From: CALOBA01 sp942491465
GTDB taxonomy: Bacteria > Pseudomonadota > Gammaproteobacteria > Chromatiales > Chromatiaceae
Assembly: GCA_942491465.1 (NCBI GenBank)
Contig: CALOBA010000054.1
Span: forward strand, 1-34,842
Length of the DNA: 34,842 bases
Direction of reading: 5' to 3'
Below are positions 23,646 through 31,464 of the stretch, one piece after another. The number at the start of each line of letters is the position of its first letter. The stretch's first letter is position 1. The position numbers and the translations under genes are program-made. The notes beneath the pieces are model-generated. The model made no database searches. It was not told where the DNA came from and worked only from the letters and a program-made list of their open reading frames with translations.

Positions 23646-25078
23646 CAGACAACGCCCGCCGACGGCTCGTCCACCACTGACACCAACCGGTCCGGCCCAA
23701 GGGCGTCCAGGTGCCAGCTGCCGATCACCTCGCCCGGCAGCAGCGCGGCGGTGCCGGGGGGCATGCGCGGGTCCGGGCGACCGGGGTCCCGCGGGTCCAG
23801 CGCATCCAGCTCGGGCGTCTCGGCGGCCACCGGCACGCGGGCGATGCGCCCGAGGGCGTCGGCGACGGGCAGGCAGCGCTCGGGCGCCAGCCAGGCCGCG
23901 CGGGGCGATCGCCCGAAGATGCGCTCGGGCATCGCCAGATGCTCGGGGAAGCGGGCCTGGGGCAGGTCGGCGAGGGCCTCGCGAACATGGCGCATGGCAC
24001 GGGCGGCGCGGGCGAAGTCCTGCTCGTCGTGGGCCGGGGAGAAGACCAGCAGCACCTCGTCGACATTGGCGTACTCGTGGTCCAGCCCGGCGTCGAGCAG
24101 CCGCCGCGCCAGGTCGAGGCCATGGGTGCGGTCGCTGCGCAGCACCAGCTTGCGCGGGTCCAGACAGGCGGGATCGCGCGACAGGGCCGGATCGGCCGCC
24201 TCGTCCAGGTCCGCGGCGAGGCCGGCGACCCGCTCGGTCAATGCCAGCATGGCCTGATGCAGCGCGCCGCCGGGCAAGCCGGCGTAGAGCGCCGCCTCCA
24301 CGCTGGCCTGGATCAGGTTGCTGCGGCTGGTGGTGTCGATGAGATCCAGCGCGGCCCGCACCTCGTCGGGCTCCAGCCGCGAGCCGTTCGGCACATGCAG
24401 CACGGCCCCCTGCACCAGGGCGCCGGCGTATTTGTGGGCGCTGTGCGATACCAGCGCGCAGGGCAGGTCCAGGGCCGAGGTGGCGGCTTCGCCCCCGCGC
24501 AGGCCTCCAGCCAAGGGCAAGCCGCGCAGCTGGGAGCCGTGCACCTCGTCCACCATCAGGTCGATGTCCAGCGCCTGGCAGCGCCGCGCGATGGCGGCCA
24601 GGTCCAGCCGCTCGCCGCGGTAGCTCGGCGACGGCAGCAGCATGGCCGGCGGCGGCTCGCCGGCCAGAAAATTCAGCACCTCGCCGGTGGTCGGGCTCGG
24701 TCGCAGCGACGGGATGGTCACCGGGGTCAGGTCCGCCAGCACCAGGCCGCGGCTCACGGCCACATGACAATCGCCGGCGATGGCGATGCGCCGGGTGCGC
24801 CGGCCCAGCACCAGGCAAGCGGTGAGCAGCCCTTGGGAGGCGCCGTTAGTCAGCAGCAGGCTGGCGCGCACGCCGAGTCGCTCGGCCAGCCGGTCTTCGG
24901 CCTCGCGTAGCGTGCCGCGGCGCAGATAGGGCACGTCAAACGGCAGGTGCTCGCCGCAGAGTCCGGCGATCTCGGTCAGGCGGCCCTGGTGCGCCGGGAA
25001 GTGGGCGCGTACCGGGGTCGACGACGACGGCGTCTGCAGATGGTCGGCGAGCAGCGGTCGGTTGGCTGGTTCTGGCAT
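23645..25078 (-). CDS. PLP enzyme of the Orn/Lys/Arg decarboxylase fold
   Basis: 477 residues. Fold type I PLP enzyme: HFPAHQGRL at the N-terminus (compare PGHxGG in this family), TNGASQGLLTACL for phosphate binding, IDLMVDEVHGSQLRG (D177 for the pyridine nitrogen, then E-x-H-G) and VSHSAHKYAGALVQGAVLHV with the predicted Schiff-base Lys216. It is shorter than biosynthetic ornithine/lysine decarboxylases (over 700 residues), as in bacterial group III-like and arginine decarboxylase/YaaO-type forms. It may decarboxylate an amino acid or catalyse a related PLP reaction. First gene of block A; the aminotransferase diverges from it across 345 bp. Confidence 0.85.
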   Translation of the reverse strand: MPEPANRPLLADHLQTPSSSTPVRAHFPAHQGRLTEIAGLCGEHLPFDVPYLRRGTLREAEDRLAERLGVRASLLLTNGASQGLLTACLVLGRRTRRIAIAGDCHVAVSRGLVLADLTPVTIPSLRPSPTTGEVLNFLAGEPPPAMLLPSPSYRGERLDLAAIARRCQALDIDLMVDEVHGSQLRGLPLAGGLRGGEAATSALDLPCALVSHSAHKYAGALVQGAVLHVPNGSRLEPDEVRAALDLIDTTSRSNLIQASVEAALYAGLPGGALHQAMLALTERVAGLAADLDEAADPALSRDPACLDPRKLVLRSDRTHGLDLARRLLDAGLDHEYANVDEVLLVFSPAHDEQDFARAARAMRHVREALADLPQARFPEHLAMPERIFGRSPRAAWLAPERCLPVADALGRIARVPVAAETPELDALDPRDPGRPDPRMPPGTAALLPGEVIGSWHLDALGPDRLVSVVDEPSAGVV

Positions 25079-25423
25079 CGGTGGGCCTGTGCTTGGGGTG
25101 CTTGCGTGGGACGTTGTGGCGCGTCCTTTTCCTGCTCAGCGGCGGCAGCGTTTGCCCGCGTTCGATTGACTTGACTGCTTGACGGCGCCGAATGTCTGAA
25201 AATCAGTCAAGTTGCGACGCAGCCTAGGACCGGCGAGGGTCCTCGGGATCCAATGCCATTAAGTAAACGTAGGTTAGCATCCGAGCGGCTGCGCCGAGAT
25301 CGCGATCTGTTGTGTTATTCAAACTCAACGTTCGCATTGCCAAACATCGCCTTGCCCTGACTCGGGCAATGCGGCAGCTTGATCTACGACCATCTTCAGA
25401 TTCAACACCGAAACGAGCATTCC
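25079..25423. promoter_or_regulatory. divergent promoter region between the PLP enzyme and aminotransferase genes
   Basis: No gene seen. The half nearest the aminotransferase is filled by the dispersed repeat at 25306-25375. I cannot name -10/-35 elements. Confidence 0.35.
25306..25375. repeat. 70-bp dispersed repeat with hairpin, copy A
   Basis: Same length and about 58 of 70 bases identical to 34393-34462. Both hold TTGCCC, a 6-base loop that differs, and GGGCAA, so the stem is conserved while the loop varies. A partial copy lies near 31215-31258. In this copy the element sits 49 bp before the aminotransferase ATG. Confidence 0.75.
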
Positions 25424-26401
25424 ATGAGCACAACACGCGGCCTCATCTGGCACGACGGCGAGCTTCAGGACTGGGCGGCGGCACGCACCCACGTCATGAA
25501 CCACACGCTGAACTATGGCATCGGCGTCATTGAGGGGCTGCGTGCCTATCCCGCCGACGGCGGCAGCGCCCTGTTTCGGCTGCATGACCACACCCGCCGC
25601 CTGTTTGACTCGGCCCACATCCTCGGCATCGACGTGCCCTACGGCTTCGACGAACTCATCGCCGCGCAGCGCCAAACGGTCAGGGCCAGCGGACTGTCCG
25701 CGGCCTATCTGCGCGTGGTGCTGTACTGCGGCGTCGATGGGCTTGGCCTGCACGCCGACGATGCCAATACCGACGGCGTCGTCGACGACTGGCACAAGGA
25801 TGCCGCCGGCGGCCTAAAGGCACACTGCTTCATGGCCGCCTGGCACATGGGGCCCTACTTCGGCGCCACCGCGCTGGAGCAAGGGCTGCGCGTGCGGGTG
25901 TCGTCGTTCAGCCGCCACCACGTCAACAGCACCCTTTGCCGGGCCAAGGCCACCGGCAATTATCTGAATTCCATGCTGGCCTACCGCGAGGCCACCCGTG
26001 ACGGCTACGACGAGGCGCTGATGCTCGACCACACCGGCTTTGTCATGGAGGGCAGCGGCGAAAACGTGTTCATCGTGCGCGACGGCGTGCTCTGCACCCC
26101 GGAGCTCACCGCAGCGCTGGACGGCATCACCCGCCGCTCCATCATCACCCTGGCCCGCGAAGACGGCATTGAGGTCGTCGAGAAGCCCATCACCCGCGAC
26201 GAGGTCTACATCGCTGACGAGGCCTTCTTCACCGGCACCGCCGCCGAGGTCACGCCGATCCGCGAGCTGGACGGGCGCGCCATCGGCAGTGGTAGCCGCG
26301 GCCCGATCACCGAGCGCCTGCAGGCGCTGTTCTTCGACGCCGCCGAGGGTCGGCTCGCCGGGCATCGCGACTGGCTGACGCGGATCGACGCGGAGGAATG
26401 A
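25424..26401 (+). CDS. branched-chain amino acid aminotransferase family (IlvE-like, fold type IV PLP)
   Basis: 325 residues from the ATG at 25424. Signatures: NHTLNYGIGVIEGLRAY near the N-terminus, STLCRAKATGNYLNSMLA with the catalytic Lys, YDEALMLDHTGFVMEGSGEN and AFFTGTAAEVTPIRELDGR, the class IV aminotransferase pattern. Such enzymes exchange amino groups between glutamate/2-oxoglutarate and branched-chain 2-oxo acids. Being alone on the plus strand between blocks A and B, it could supply an unusual amino acid for the pathway or act in primary metabolism. The presence of a repeat in its leader and its position inside the cluster make the first option attractive; this is inference. I give no symbol because a pathway-specific copy is as likely as housekeeping ilvE. 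Confidence 0.9.
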   Translation: MSTTRGLIWHDGELQDWAAARTHVMNHTLNYGIGVIEGLRAYPADGGSALFRLHDHTRRLFDSAHILGIDVPYGFDELIAAQRQTVRASGLSAAYLRVVLYCGVDGLGLHADDANTDGVVDDWHKDAAGGLKAHCFMAAWHMGPYFGATALEQGLRVRVSSFSRHHVNSTLCRAKATGNYLNSMLAYREATRDGYDEALMLDHTGFVMEGSGENVFIVRDGVLCTPELTAALDGITRRSIITLAREDGIEVVEKPITRDEVYIADEAFFTGTAAEVTPIRELDGRAIGSGSRGPITERLQALFFDAAEGRLAGHRDWLTRIDAEE

Positions 26402-26473
26402 GCGCCGCCCGCGGTTAGGCGGCTGCCGTTGGCTCGATTGGCTGTCTTTGTTGCGCCGGATACGGCTCAATTA

Positions 26474-26695
26474 CAGACCTCCCGGAAAGCCTAGAAAACC
26501 GCCTCGATTTTTGGACAGTCTTGTCGTTGTCGTTGTCGTTGTCGTGCGAATACTCGATCACGATTAACGACAACGACAACGACAACGATAATTGAAATCC
26601 GCGGGCATCGGCGAGGCGGATTGTCCAATTATCGACGAGTTCGCAGATATATCAGCTAGTTGGGCGCCTCGAAAATTCCGATTCCGGGAGGTCTG
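26474..26695. mobile_element. MITE-like palindromic element with 14-bp terminal inverted repeats
   Basis: CAGACCTCCCGGAA (26474-26487) is the exact reverse complement of TTCCGGGAGGTCTG (26682-26695). Inside lies a perfect 22-bp stem made of GTTGTC/GACAAC hexamers (26524-26545 with 26567-26588) and further inverted pairs (CCGCCTCG at 26499 with CGAGGCGG at 26612; TTGGACA at 26511 with TGTCCAA at 26622). It fills the gap between the convergent aminotransferase and FAD oxidoreductase genes and encodes no protein. Confidence 0.65.
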
Positions 26696-26755
26696 GGTTC
26701 GCCGGCCCGAGCCGGGAAGTGGCGCGAACAACGCGCGCTCGGAGAGTCCGGACGT

Positions 26756-27961
26756 TCATCGTGCGGGCGGCTGTGCGCCCCAGGCGACGGACCCTGCCAG
26801 CACCTGCCCGAGCCCGGCGCCCATGCCCCAGCAGGTGCCGGCCACGCGCGCCGATGCCTGCGCCCGGGGTTCGGCGCCGAGGCATTTGCCGGCGGCGTAG
26901 AGGTTGTTCATGCCGCGGACCTTGAGCGCGCGAAGCGGGATGTCGTAGCGGGTGCCGGGGGGCAGGTAGTGCATCTGGATGCCCTGTTGCGGGTGCCAGT
27001 GCTCGATGGGCCAGCAGCCTTGGCAGACGGCGTCGGGGAAGCGGCGGGCGGCCAGCAGGTCGGCCTCGGTGAGCCGGTATTCGCCGCGGATGCGCCCACC
27101 GTCGCGCACGCCCAATTGGCCGATGTGCTGGATGCTCGCGTTGGCGAGGCCCGGCAGGTCGCGCAGCCAGGCCACCAGGGTGTCGACGACCTGGCGCATG
27201 TGCGAGGGGTCGAAGGCGTCGCGCTGAAGATTGAATTTCAGATAGGCCTGGTCCGGGGCGATGCCGGTGTCGGGCCACAGCGTCGCGCATTCCTCGGGCA
27301 GCTCGCCGGCCGCCGCCGCCGAGCGCATCGCCCGGGCGATGCCCACGCCGCGGGGGAATTGCAGCGCATCGGCGGCGACGTCCTGGAGCACCAGCACCAG
27401 GCCGGCCAGGGCCTCGCCGGGCTCGACCAGGGTCGGGTCAAGCCGCCGGACGACCAGCGCATCGCCGGTGGTGTCGACGACGGCGGCGGGGTGCAGCTCG
27501 ATCGGTTGCTGTCGGCTGCGCAGGCGTACGTGCTGGACCTGGCCGGCTTGGCCGTCTATGGCCTCGACCTCGGTTTCGGTCAGGCATTGAAGGGTCGGCT
27601 CGGCGGCGACCCAGTCCATCACCACCTGGCGGTAGACGCCGGGATCGCAGTTGAGCACCTGCACCCCGCCCATGCGGCGCTTGACGGTGTAGGGGTCGGC
27701 GCTCCGCAGCCGCTCGGTGAGGACCGTCGGCAGGCCGGGGTTGAGCGGCTCGCCGGCGTCGTCGAACAGCCCGCCGATGGTGTGGATCAGCGCGTTGGCC
27801 ACGGTGCCGCCGATCTGCCCCTCGCGCTCCACCAGCAGCGTCTCGCGCCCGGTTTGGGCGCAGGCCAGGGCGCAGGCGATGCTGGCGGCGCCGGCGCCGA
27901 CCACCAAGATCGGCCCCGCGCCCGCGGTGGATGCAACCTCGGTGGTGGCGGCGCTGATCAT
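26756..27961 (-). CDS. FAD-dependent oxidoreductase (FAD_oxidored type)
   Basis: 401 residues from the ATG at 27961. The N-terminal dinucleotide motif ILVVGAGAASIACALACAQT is followed by LLVEREGQIGGTVANALIHT; a middle region has GVQVLNCDPGVYRQVVMDWV and AVVDTTGDALVVRRL; the C-terminus has NNLYAAGKCLGAEPRAQASA and AGTCWGMGAGLG. This is the PF12831-type pattern of FAD oxidoreductases. The ATG overlaps the ACP stop (ATGA), so a role in oxidising or dehydrogenating a carrier-bound acyl group is plausible. It is the last gene of block B. The exact reaction is not readable. Confidence 0.85.
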   Translation of the reverse strand: MISAATTEVASTAGAGPILVVGAGAASIACALACAQTGRETLLVEREGQIGGTVANALIHTIGGLFDDAGEPLNPGLPTVLTERLRSADPYTVKRRMGGVQVLNCDPGVYRQVVMDWVAAEPTLQCLTETEVEAIDGQAGQVQHVRLRSRQQPIELHPAAVVDTTGDALVVRRLDPTLVEPGEALAGLVLVLQDVAADALQFPRGVGIARAMRSAAAAGELPEECATLWPDTGIAPDQAYLKFNLQRDAFDPSHMRQVVDTLVAWLRDLPGLANASIQHIGQLGVRDGGRIRGEYRLTEADLLAARRFPDAVCQGCWPIEHWHPQQGIQMHYLPPGTRYDIPLRALKVRGMNNLYAAGKCLGAEPRAQASARVAGTCWGMGAGLGQVLAGSVAWGAQPPAR

Positions 27962-28221
27962 GCCTGCGCGGCCCCGTCGCCGAGCCCCTGCTGCACATAG
28001 CCGGCCATCGCGTCGATGTTGCGGAAGTGCTTCGGCACCAGGTCGTTGATGCCGAACTGTAGCCCATAGTGCTGCTCGATGAAGCTGACCAGGCCCATCA
28101 GCCGCAGCGAGTCCATGTGGCCGTGCTCGATGAGGTCGTAGGCGTCGTCGAATTCCGCCGGCGGTTGGCCGTCGAAGCACTCGGCGACGATCTGGCTGCG
28201 CAGGGTCTCTTGGATGGTCAT
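27958..28221 (-). CDS. stand-alone acyl/peptidyl carrier protein
   Basis: 87 residues, the usual carrier length. The attachment motif GHMDSLRLMGLVSFIEQHYG places the phosphopantetheine serine at S38 (DSL). Helix II follows as expected, and the end holds PKHFRNIDAMAGYVQQGL, the helix IV region. Its start overlaps the stop of the truncated ATPase (ATGA) and its stop overlaps the start of the FAD oxidoreductase. The likely loader is the adenylating ligase at 28723-30237, and the likely primer is the PPTase at 627-1454. The carrier is the only intact one in the window. Confidence 0.9.
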   Translation of the reverse strand: MTIQETLRSQIVAECFDGQPPAEFDDAYDLIEHGHMDSLRLMGLVSFIEQHYGLQFGINDLVPKHFRNIDAMAGYVQQGLGDGAAQA

Positions 28222-28723
28222 GGGGTCTCCGTGGGTTGTCGGGTGCTCGGGTCGGCGTCGGGGCGCTCGGCGGCGTCGCCGATGCGTTGCGTCGCTGAGG
28301 ATGGGGCGTGGTCGATCTCGCCGTCGGCCGGCGGCGACTCGCCGCCCTGATGGCGGGCCAGCGGCAGGATGCTGTTAGCGAGTCCGGCCACGGTGCCGGT
28401 GTAGAACAGGGCCATGCTCACCGGCAGCGTGAAATGCAGCAGGTAGATGCCGGCGATGTTGATCACGCCGGGGACGATGCTCAGCGCCATGTTGCCGCGC
28501 ATGGTGCCCTCGAGTTCGTCGCAGGTCTGAAACAGCGTGCGCATGGGCGCCAGGGTGCCGTCCATGAAGATCACCTGGGCGGTGTCGGTGGCGGCGCTGG
28601 AGGCGCCCTTGAGCGAGATAGACACCTGCGCGGACTTGAGCGCGACGGCGTCGTTGATGCCGTCGCCGACGAAGCAGACGAAGCGACCCTCGTCGCGCAG
28701 CCGGCGGATGTGGTCGGCCTTGT
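28068..28723. repeat. long direct duplication, copy 2 (partner 16126-16766)
   Basis: Near-identical to copy 1 in the same orientation. Its upper boundary falls at the stop codon of the adenylating ligase gene (28725-28723); its lower boundary lies inside the intact ACP gene, at about codon 52. Confidence 0.92.
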
Positions 28724-28739
28724 CAGGCACCTGGATCAC
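28218..28739 (-). pseudogene. C-terminal fragment of the P-type ATPase, duplicated copy
   Basis: 173 codons from an ATG at 28739, which overlaps the ligase 3' end by 17 bp. After MIQVPD the text is the ATPase from KADHIRRLRDEGRF to the C-terminus, including GDGIND and the last two membrane helices. The actuator domain, phosphorylation site and main transmembrane part are missing, so it cannot pump. The reading frame is intact, so a short membrane protein could still be made. It keeps the ATGA overlap with the ACP and may simply serve translational coupling. Confidence 0.85.
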
Positions 28740-30237
28740 CCCGGTGCTGCAGGCGCTCGGGATGGTGCCGCAGGCGCTCGGGATCGCGCACCTTCTTACC
28801 GCTTGGTGTGAAGGCCAGGGCCTGCACCCAGATCAGCTTGGCCGGCACCTTGTGTGCGGCCAGGGACTGGCGGCAATGGGCTTTTAGCTCGTCCGGCGCG
28901 GGTCGCGCGGCGCCCTCCGCGGCGACCAGCTGCGCATGCACCGGCTGCCAGGCTTGCTCGGAGCGCGGCGCGAACACGCAGGCCGCCGTCACCGCGGGGT
29001 GCTGCTCGAGCACGGCCTCGACCTCCGTAGGGAAGAACTTCATGCCGCCGACGCTGATCACCTCCTTGCTGCGGCCGACGATGTAGAGGAAGCCGTCTTC
29101 GTCGAGCCGGCCCAAGTCGCCGGTGTGGAACCAGCCGTCGCCGTCTTGCAGGATCAGCTCGCGGGGGCGGTAGGGGGCATAGTAGGCGTCGAGCATGCCG
29201 CTGCCGCGCAGCAGCACCTCGCCGTGGCCCTGTCCGGGGGCGCAGTCGAGGCGCAGCTCGTAGTCCGGCAGCACCGGGCCGACGGCGCCCTGCTTGGCCG
29301 GGTCCTGACTCAGGTTGATGGCCGGCAGGCCAAGCTCGATGATGCCGTAGGTCTCGTTCAGGACCCGCCCGAAACGCTGCCGGAAGGCATCGGCGATCTC
29401 CCGCGGCAGCGCCGTGGTGGTAACGATTGCGGCACGCAGACCCAAGGGCAGGCCGGCACCGGTATCGTCCTGGGTCATCAGGGCATAGTGGGCGGGGGCG
29501 CCGTAGATCAGTGTTGCCTGTTGCTCGTTGGCCGCGGCGAGCAGGGACTCGCCGAAGGCGTTACGCGGCAGCACAATGCCAGCGCCAAAGGTCAGGTAGG
29601 CGCAGATCGAGACCGCAAAATGGTAGTCCAGCGACAACAGCCAGAGCACACGGTCCCGCGGGCCGAGCTGCAACCGCTCATTGGCGGCATGGATGCGCGC
29701 ATGGATGGACTCGTGCGAGAGCACCACGCCCTTGGCGGTGCCCGTGGTGCCGGAGGTGAAGCGGATGAAGGCGGGATTGATGCCGTCGAGCTGCGGCGGT
29801 GGCGCTGCGCCGATGCCGGGCCGGGCGAAGATGGCGTTGCGGCCGAGCTTGACCGGCGTGCCAGCGATCAGCGGCGCGCAGGCATCGGCACGCGCCTCAG
29901 CGATCACCAAGCCGTCAAGATGCACCGTCTCCAGGATCTCGCGCTGCTCGGCCGAGGTCAGCTCATAAGGCAGCGGGGTAACGCAGGCCCGGCAGCGCCA
30001 CAGCGCATAGACGAAGGCGATGTAGTCGCCGGTCGCCGCGCCGTTGCTCGGAAAATGCAGGCCGACGTTGTCGCCGGCGCCAACGCCGGCATCGCGCAGC
30101 CCTTGCGCCATCGCCTCGACGCCGTCGGCGAAGGCCGCGAAGCTCAGGCAGACGTCCGCTGCCGGACCCAGGATCAGCGGTGTATCGGGCTGGCGCTCGG
30201 CCCGCTCGAAGAACCGATCAGCGAGATTCAGGGGCAT
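28723..30237 (-). CDS. stand-alone adenylating acyl/amino-acid ligase (AMP-binding)
   Basis: 504 residues from the ATG at 30237. ANL-superfamily motifs: FTSGTTGTAKGVVLS (160-174), LNETYGIIELG (293-303), WFHTGDLGRLDEDGFLYIVG (369-388), then SKEVISVGGMKFFPTEVE and the C-terminal catalytic Lys in FTPSGKKVRD (about 481). It activates a carboxylic or amino acid with ATP and passes it to a thiol, most likely the ACP encoded two frames downstream. The substrate-pocket residues do not let me name the acid. The C-terminus ends with a His/Arg-rich tail (LRHHPERLQHRGDPGA). The gene ends exactly where the duplicated segment begins. Confidence 0.9.
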   Translation of the reverse strand: MPLNLADRFFERAERQPDTPLILGPAADVCLSFAAFADGVEAMAQGLRDAGVGAGDNVGLHFPSNGAATGDYIAFVYALWRCRACVTPLPYELTSAEQREILETVHLDGLVIAEARADACAPLIAGTPVKLGRNAIFARPGIGAAPPPQLDGINPAFIRFTSGTTGTAKGVVLSHESIHARIHAANERLQLGPRDRVLWLLSLDYHFAVSICAYLTFGAGIVLPRNAFGESLLAAANEQQATLIYGAPAHYALMTQDDTGAGLPLGLRAAIVTTTALPREIADAFRQRFGRVLNETYGIIELGLPAINLSQDPAKQGAVGPVLPDYELRLDCAPGQGHGEVLLRGSGMLDAYYAPYRPRELILQDGDGWFHTGDLGRLDEDGFLYIVGRSKEVISVGGMKFFPTEVEAVLEQHPAVTAACVFAPRSEQAWQPVHAQLVAAEGAARPAPDELKAHCRQSLAAHKVPAKLIWVQALAFTPSGKKVRDPERLRHHPERLQHRGDPGA

Positions 30238-30327
30238 GGTGGGTCTCCGATGGGCTCGGTGCGCGAGCACCCGCGATCGTCGCCGACGCGTTGGACGCGG
30301 CGACGCTCGCGAGCGCGGGTGTTTGCC

Positions 30328-30936
30328 TCAGGCGGCGGCTGCCTGGGCGCTGCGGGCGCGCACCTCGGCGAGCAGGTCCGCCCACCAGGCGCGCATGGCG
30401 CCGATCGCCTGCTCGGCACCGGCCATGGCCTTGGGCGGCTCGATGGTCGGGCGCTCGCCGTCGCGCGGGGCGACCGGGCTGGCCTTGTCGAGGCCGCGGA
30501 GAAAGACCCCCAGCTCCTCGCGATGGCTCTGCTCGACGCCGCTCAGATGCCTGTCGTGGAAGTAGACCAGCGGGTCGCCCTTGCTGCCGGCCTTCCGGCG
30601 GGCTATGACCTCTTTGGAGACATCGCGGAACACCTCGTGCTCGAAGATGGCCGCGGTCTCGGTCGCGAACATCATGCCCAGCACGACCGATGGATCGCGC
30701 AGGCACAGATCGCCAACACCCTCCAGGAAGCGGCTGGTGGAGGGGAATTCCTTGCGCGTCTCCACATCCACGCCGATATTCTTGAGCGCCGCCTTGTACA
30801 TGACCGCATGGCCGTTCTCCTCGCCGCGGTTGCGCTCCAGCTCCTTGTTGACCGCGTCGGTGTCGAACGCCATGATCACGTCGGCTGCGGCGAGAAACTT
30901 GGTGTTGCGATAGGAGAATTGGTAGTGCTCGACCAT
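30328..30936 (-). CDS. heme-oxygenase-like diiron oxidase (DUF3865/CADD-like), 5' interrupted
   Basis: 202 residues from the ATG at 30936: VEHYQFSYRNTKFLAAADVI, then RGEENGHAVMYKAALKNIGV, FATETAAIFEHEVFRDV and YFHDRHLSGVEQSHREELGV. The Glu/His pattern (E-x-x-H, then E, then H-x-x-x-E/H at the end) is that of heme-oxygenase-like diiron enzymes, a fold used to oxidise, desaturate or cleave amino acid and fatty acyl substrates. The family's first helix is absent from this frame. It is found upstream in the same frame (30946-31050), separated by one amber codon (30945-30943). The ATG used here lies three codons after it, so re-initiation could yield a shortened protein. First gene of block B. Confidence 0.75.
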   Translation of the reverse strand: MVEHYQFSYRNTKFLAAADVIMAFDTDAVNKELERNRGEENGHAVMYKAALKNIGVDVETRKEFPSTSRFLEGVGDLCLRDPSVVLGMMFATETAAIFEHEVFRDVSKEVIARRKAGSKGDPLVYFHDRHLSGVEQSHREELGVFLRGLDKASPVAPRDGERPTIEPPKAMAGAEQAIGAMRAWWADLLAEVRARSAQAAAA

Positions 30937-30942
30937 CAGCCA

Positions 30943-31050
30943 CTACAGGGCATCGGTCGAGCAAGGGGACAGGTCGGCGAGCTTGGCCTTGGCGTCTGTA
31001 ATGAAGTCTTGGCTGCGGGCATCAATAGCGCTTGCAAGATCCACGGGCAT
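30943..31050 (-). pseudogene. N-terminal piece of the diiron oxidase gene, ended by an amber codon
   Basis: From the ATG at 31050 (GAGGA directly before it), 35 codons read MPVDLASAIDARSQDFITDA, then KAKLADL and on to DAL, then TAG, then TGG CTG and the ATG of the downstream frame. The phase is kept across the stop, so one base change would restore a full gene of about 240 codons. Confidence 0.75.
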
Positions 31051-31286
31051 TCCTCGGGCTGATCAGGTTGATGGCCGTCTACGCGGCCGGATGGAGGATT
31101 GCCGAGATTGGCGGTGCCACACTGGCTGCCTCGGAACAATAGGGCGAAATTAGCCGAAGACGGCACCATTGCCAACGGCGGTTAGTATACGGATGCGATC
31201 AAGGCGCGGCATGCCATTGTGTTGTGTTATCCAAGCTTTCCGTTAGCATTGGCAAACTCGCGCATCTAGGAGGTCACCATCATCAC
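31051..31286. other. Upstream region of block B with partial copy of the 70-bp repeat
   Basis: TGTTGTGTTATCCAAGCTTT and the following TTAGCATTGGCAAACTCGC (about 31220-31261) match the first half of the repeat at 25306. The match breaks off where the DUF29 fragment junction (31268 on) begins. No gene seen. Confidence 0.5.
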
Positions 31287-31305
31287 CTAGCGCGCCGTCG
31301 GCCAA
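31268..31305. repeat. 38-bp junction repeat, copy 1 (partner 33907-33944)
   Basis: GGAGGTCACCATCATCACCT followed by AGCGCGCCGTCGGCCAAA; the partner differs at two or three positions. Read rightward it is the middle of DUF29 (WEVTIIT); read leftward its second half is a DUF29 3' end (WPTAR). Confidence 0.8.
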
Positions 31306-31464
31306 ATCCGGTTGAGCAGATGGGCCAAGAATACCGCCATCCGACTCGCCAATTGCCGTTGTTCGCTCTTGCCCACGTCTTCGATCTCATCGGCGATATG
31401 TTCGATATCCAGGGCATCGAAACGCCCGGCTCGCAGCAGCCGTGCCTGTTCGTTGGCTGTGGTC
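31287..31464 (-). pseudogene. DUF29-family fragment
   Basis: Minus strand: NEQARLLRAGRFDALDIEHI, ADEIEDVGKSEQRQLASRMA, VFLAHLLN, then RIWPTAR and TAG. The first part is the N-terminal half of DUF29 proteins (LRxGRFDxLDxEnLxEElExxGrsE). The last five residues (WPTAR) belong to a DUF29 C-terminus, as at 33925. The middle is deleted. Confidence 0.7.

Noticed and set aside
26524..26588. Rho-independent terminator
   Set aside because: The 22-bp stem is strong, but no T-run follows either arm and it sits inside a larger inverted-repeat element; termination remains possible but is not shown.
28936..31062. 708-codon plus-strand frame
   Set aside because: It is antisense to the ligase and diiron oxidase genes, which both have clear motifs on the other strand.
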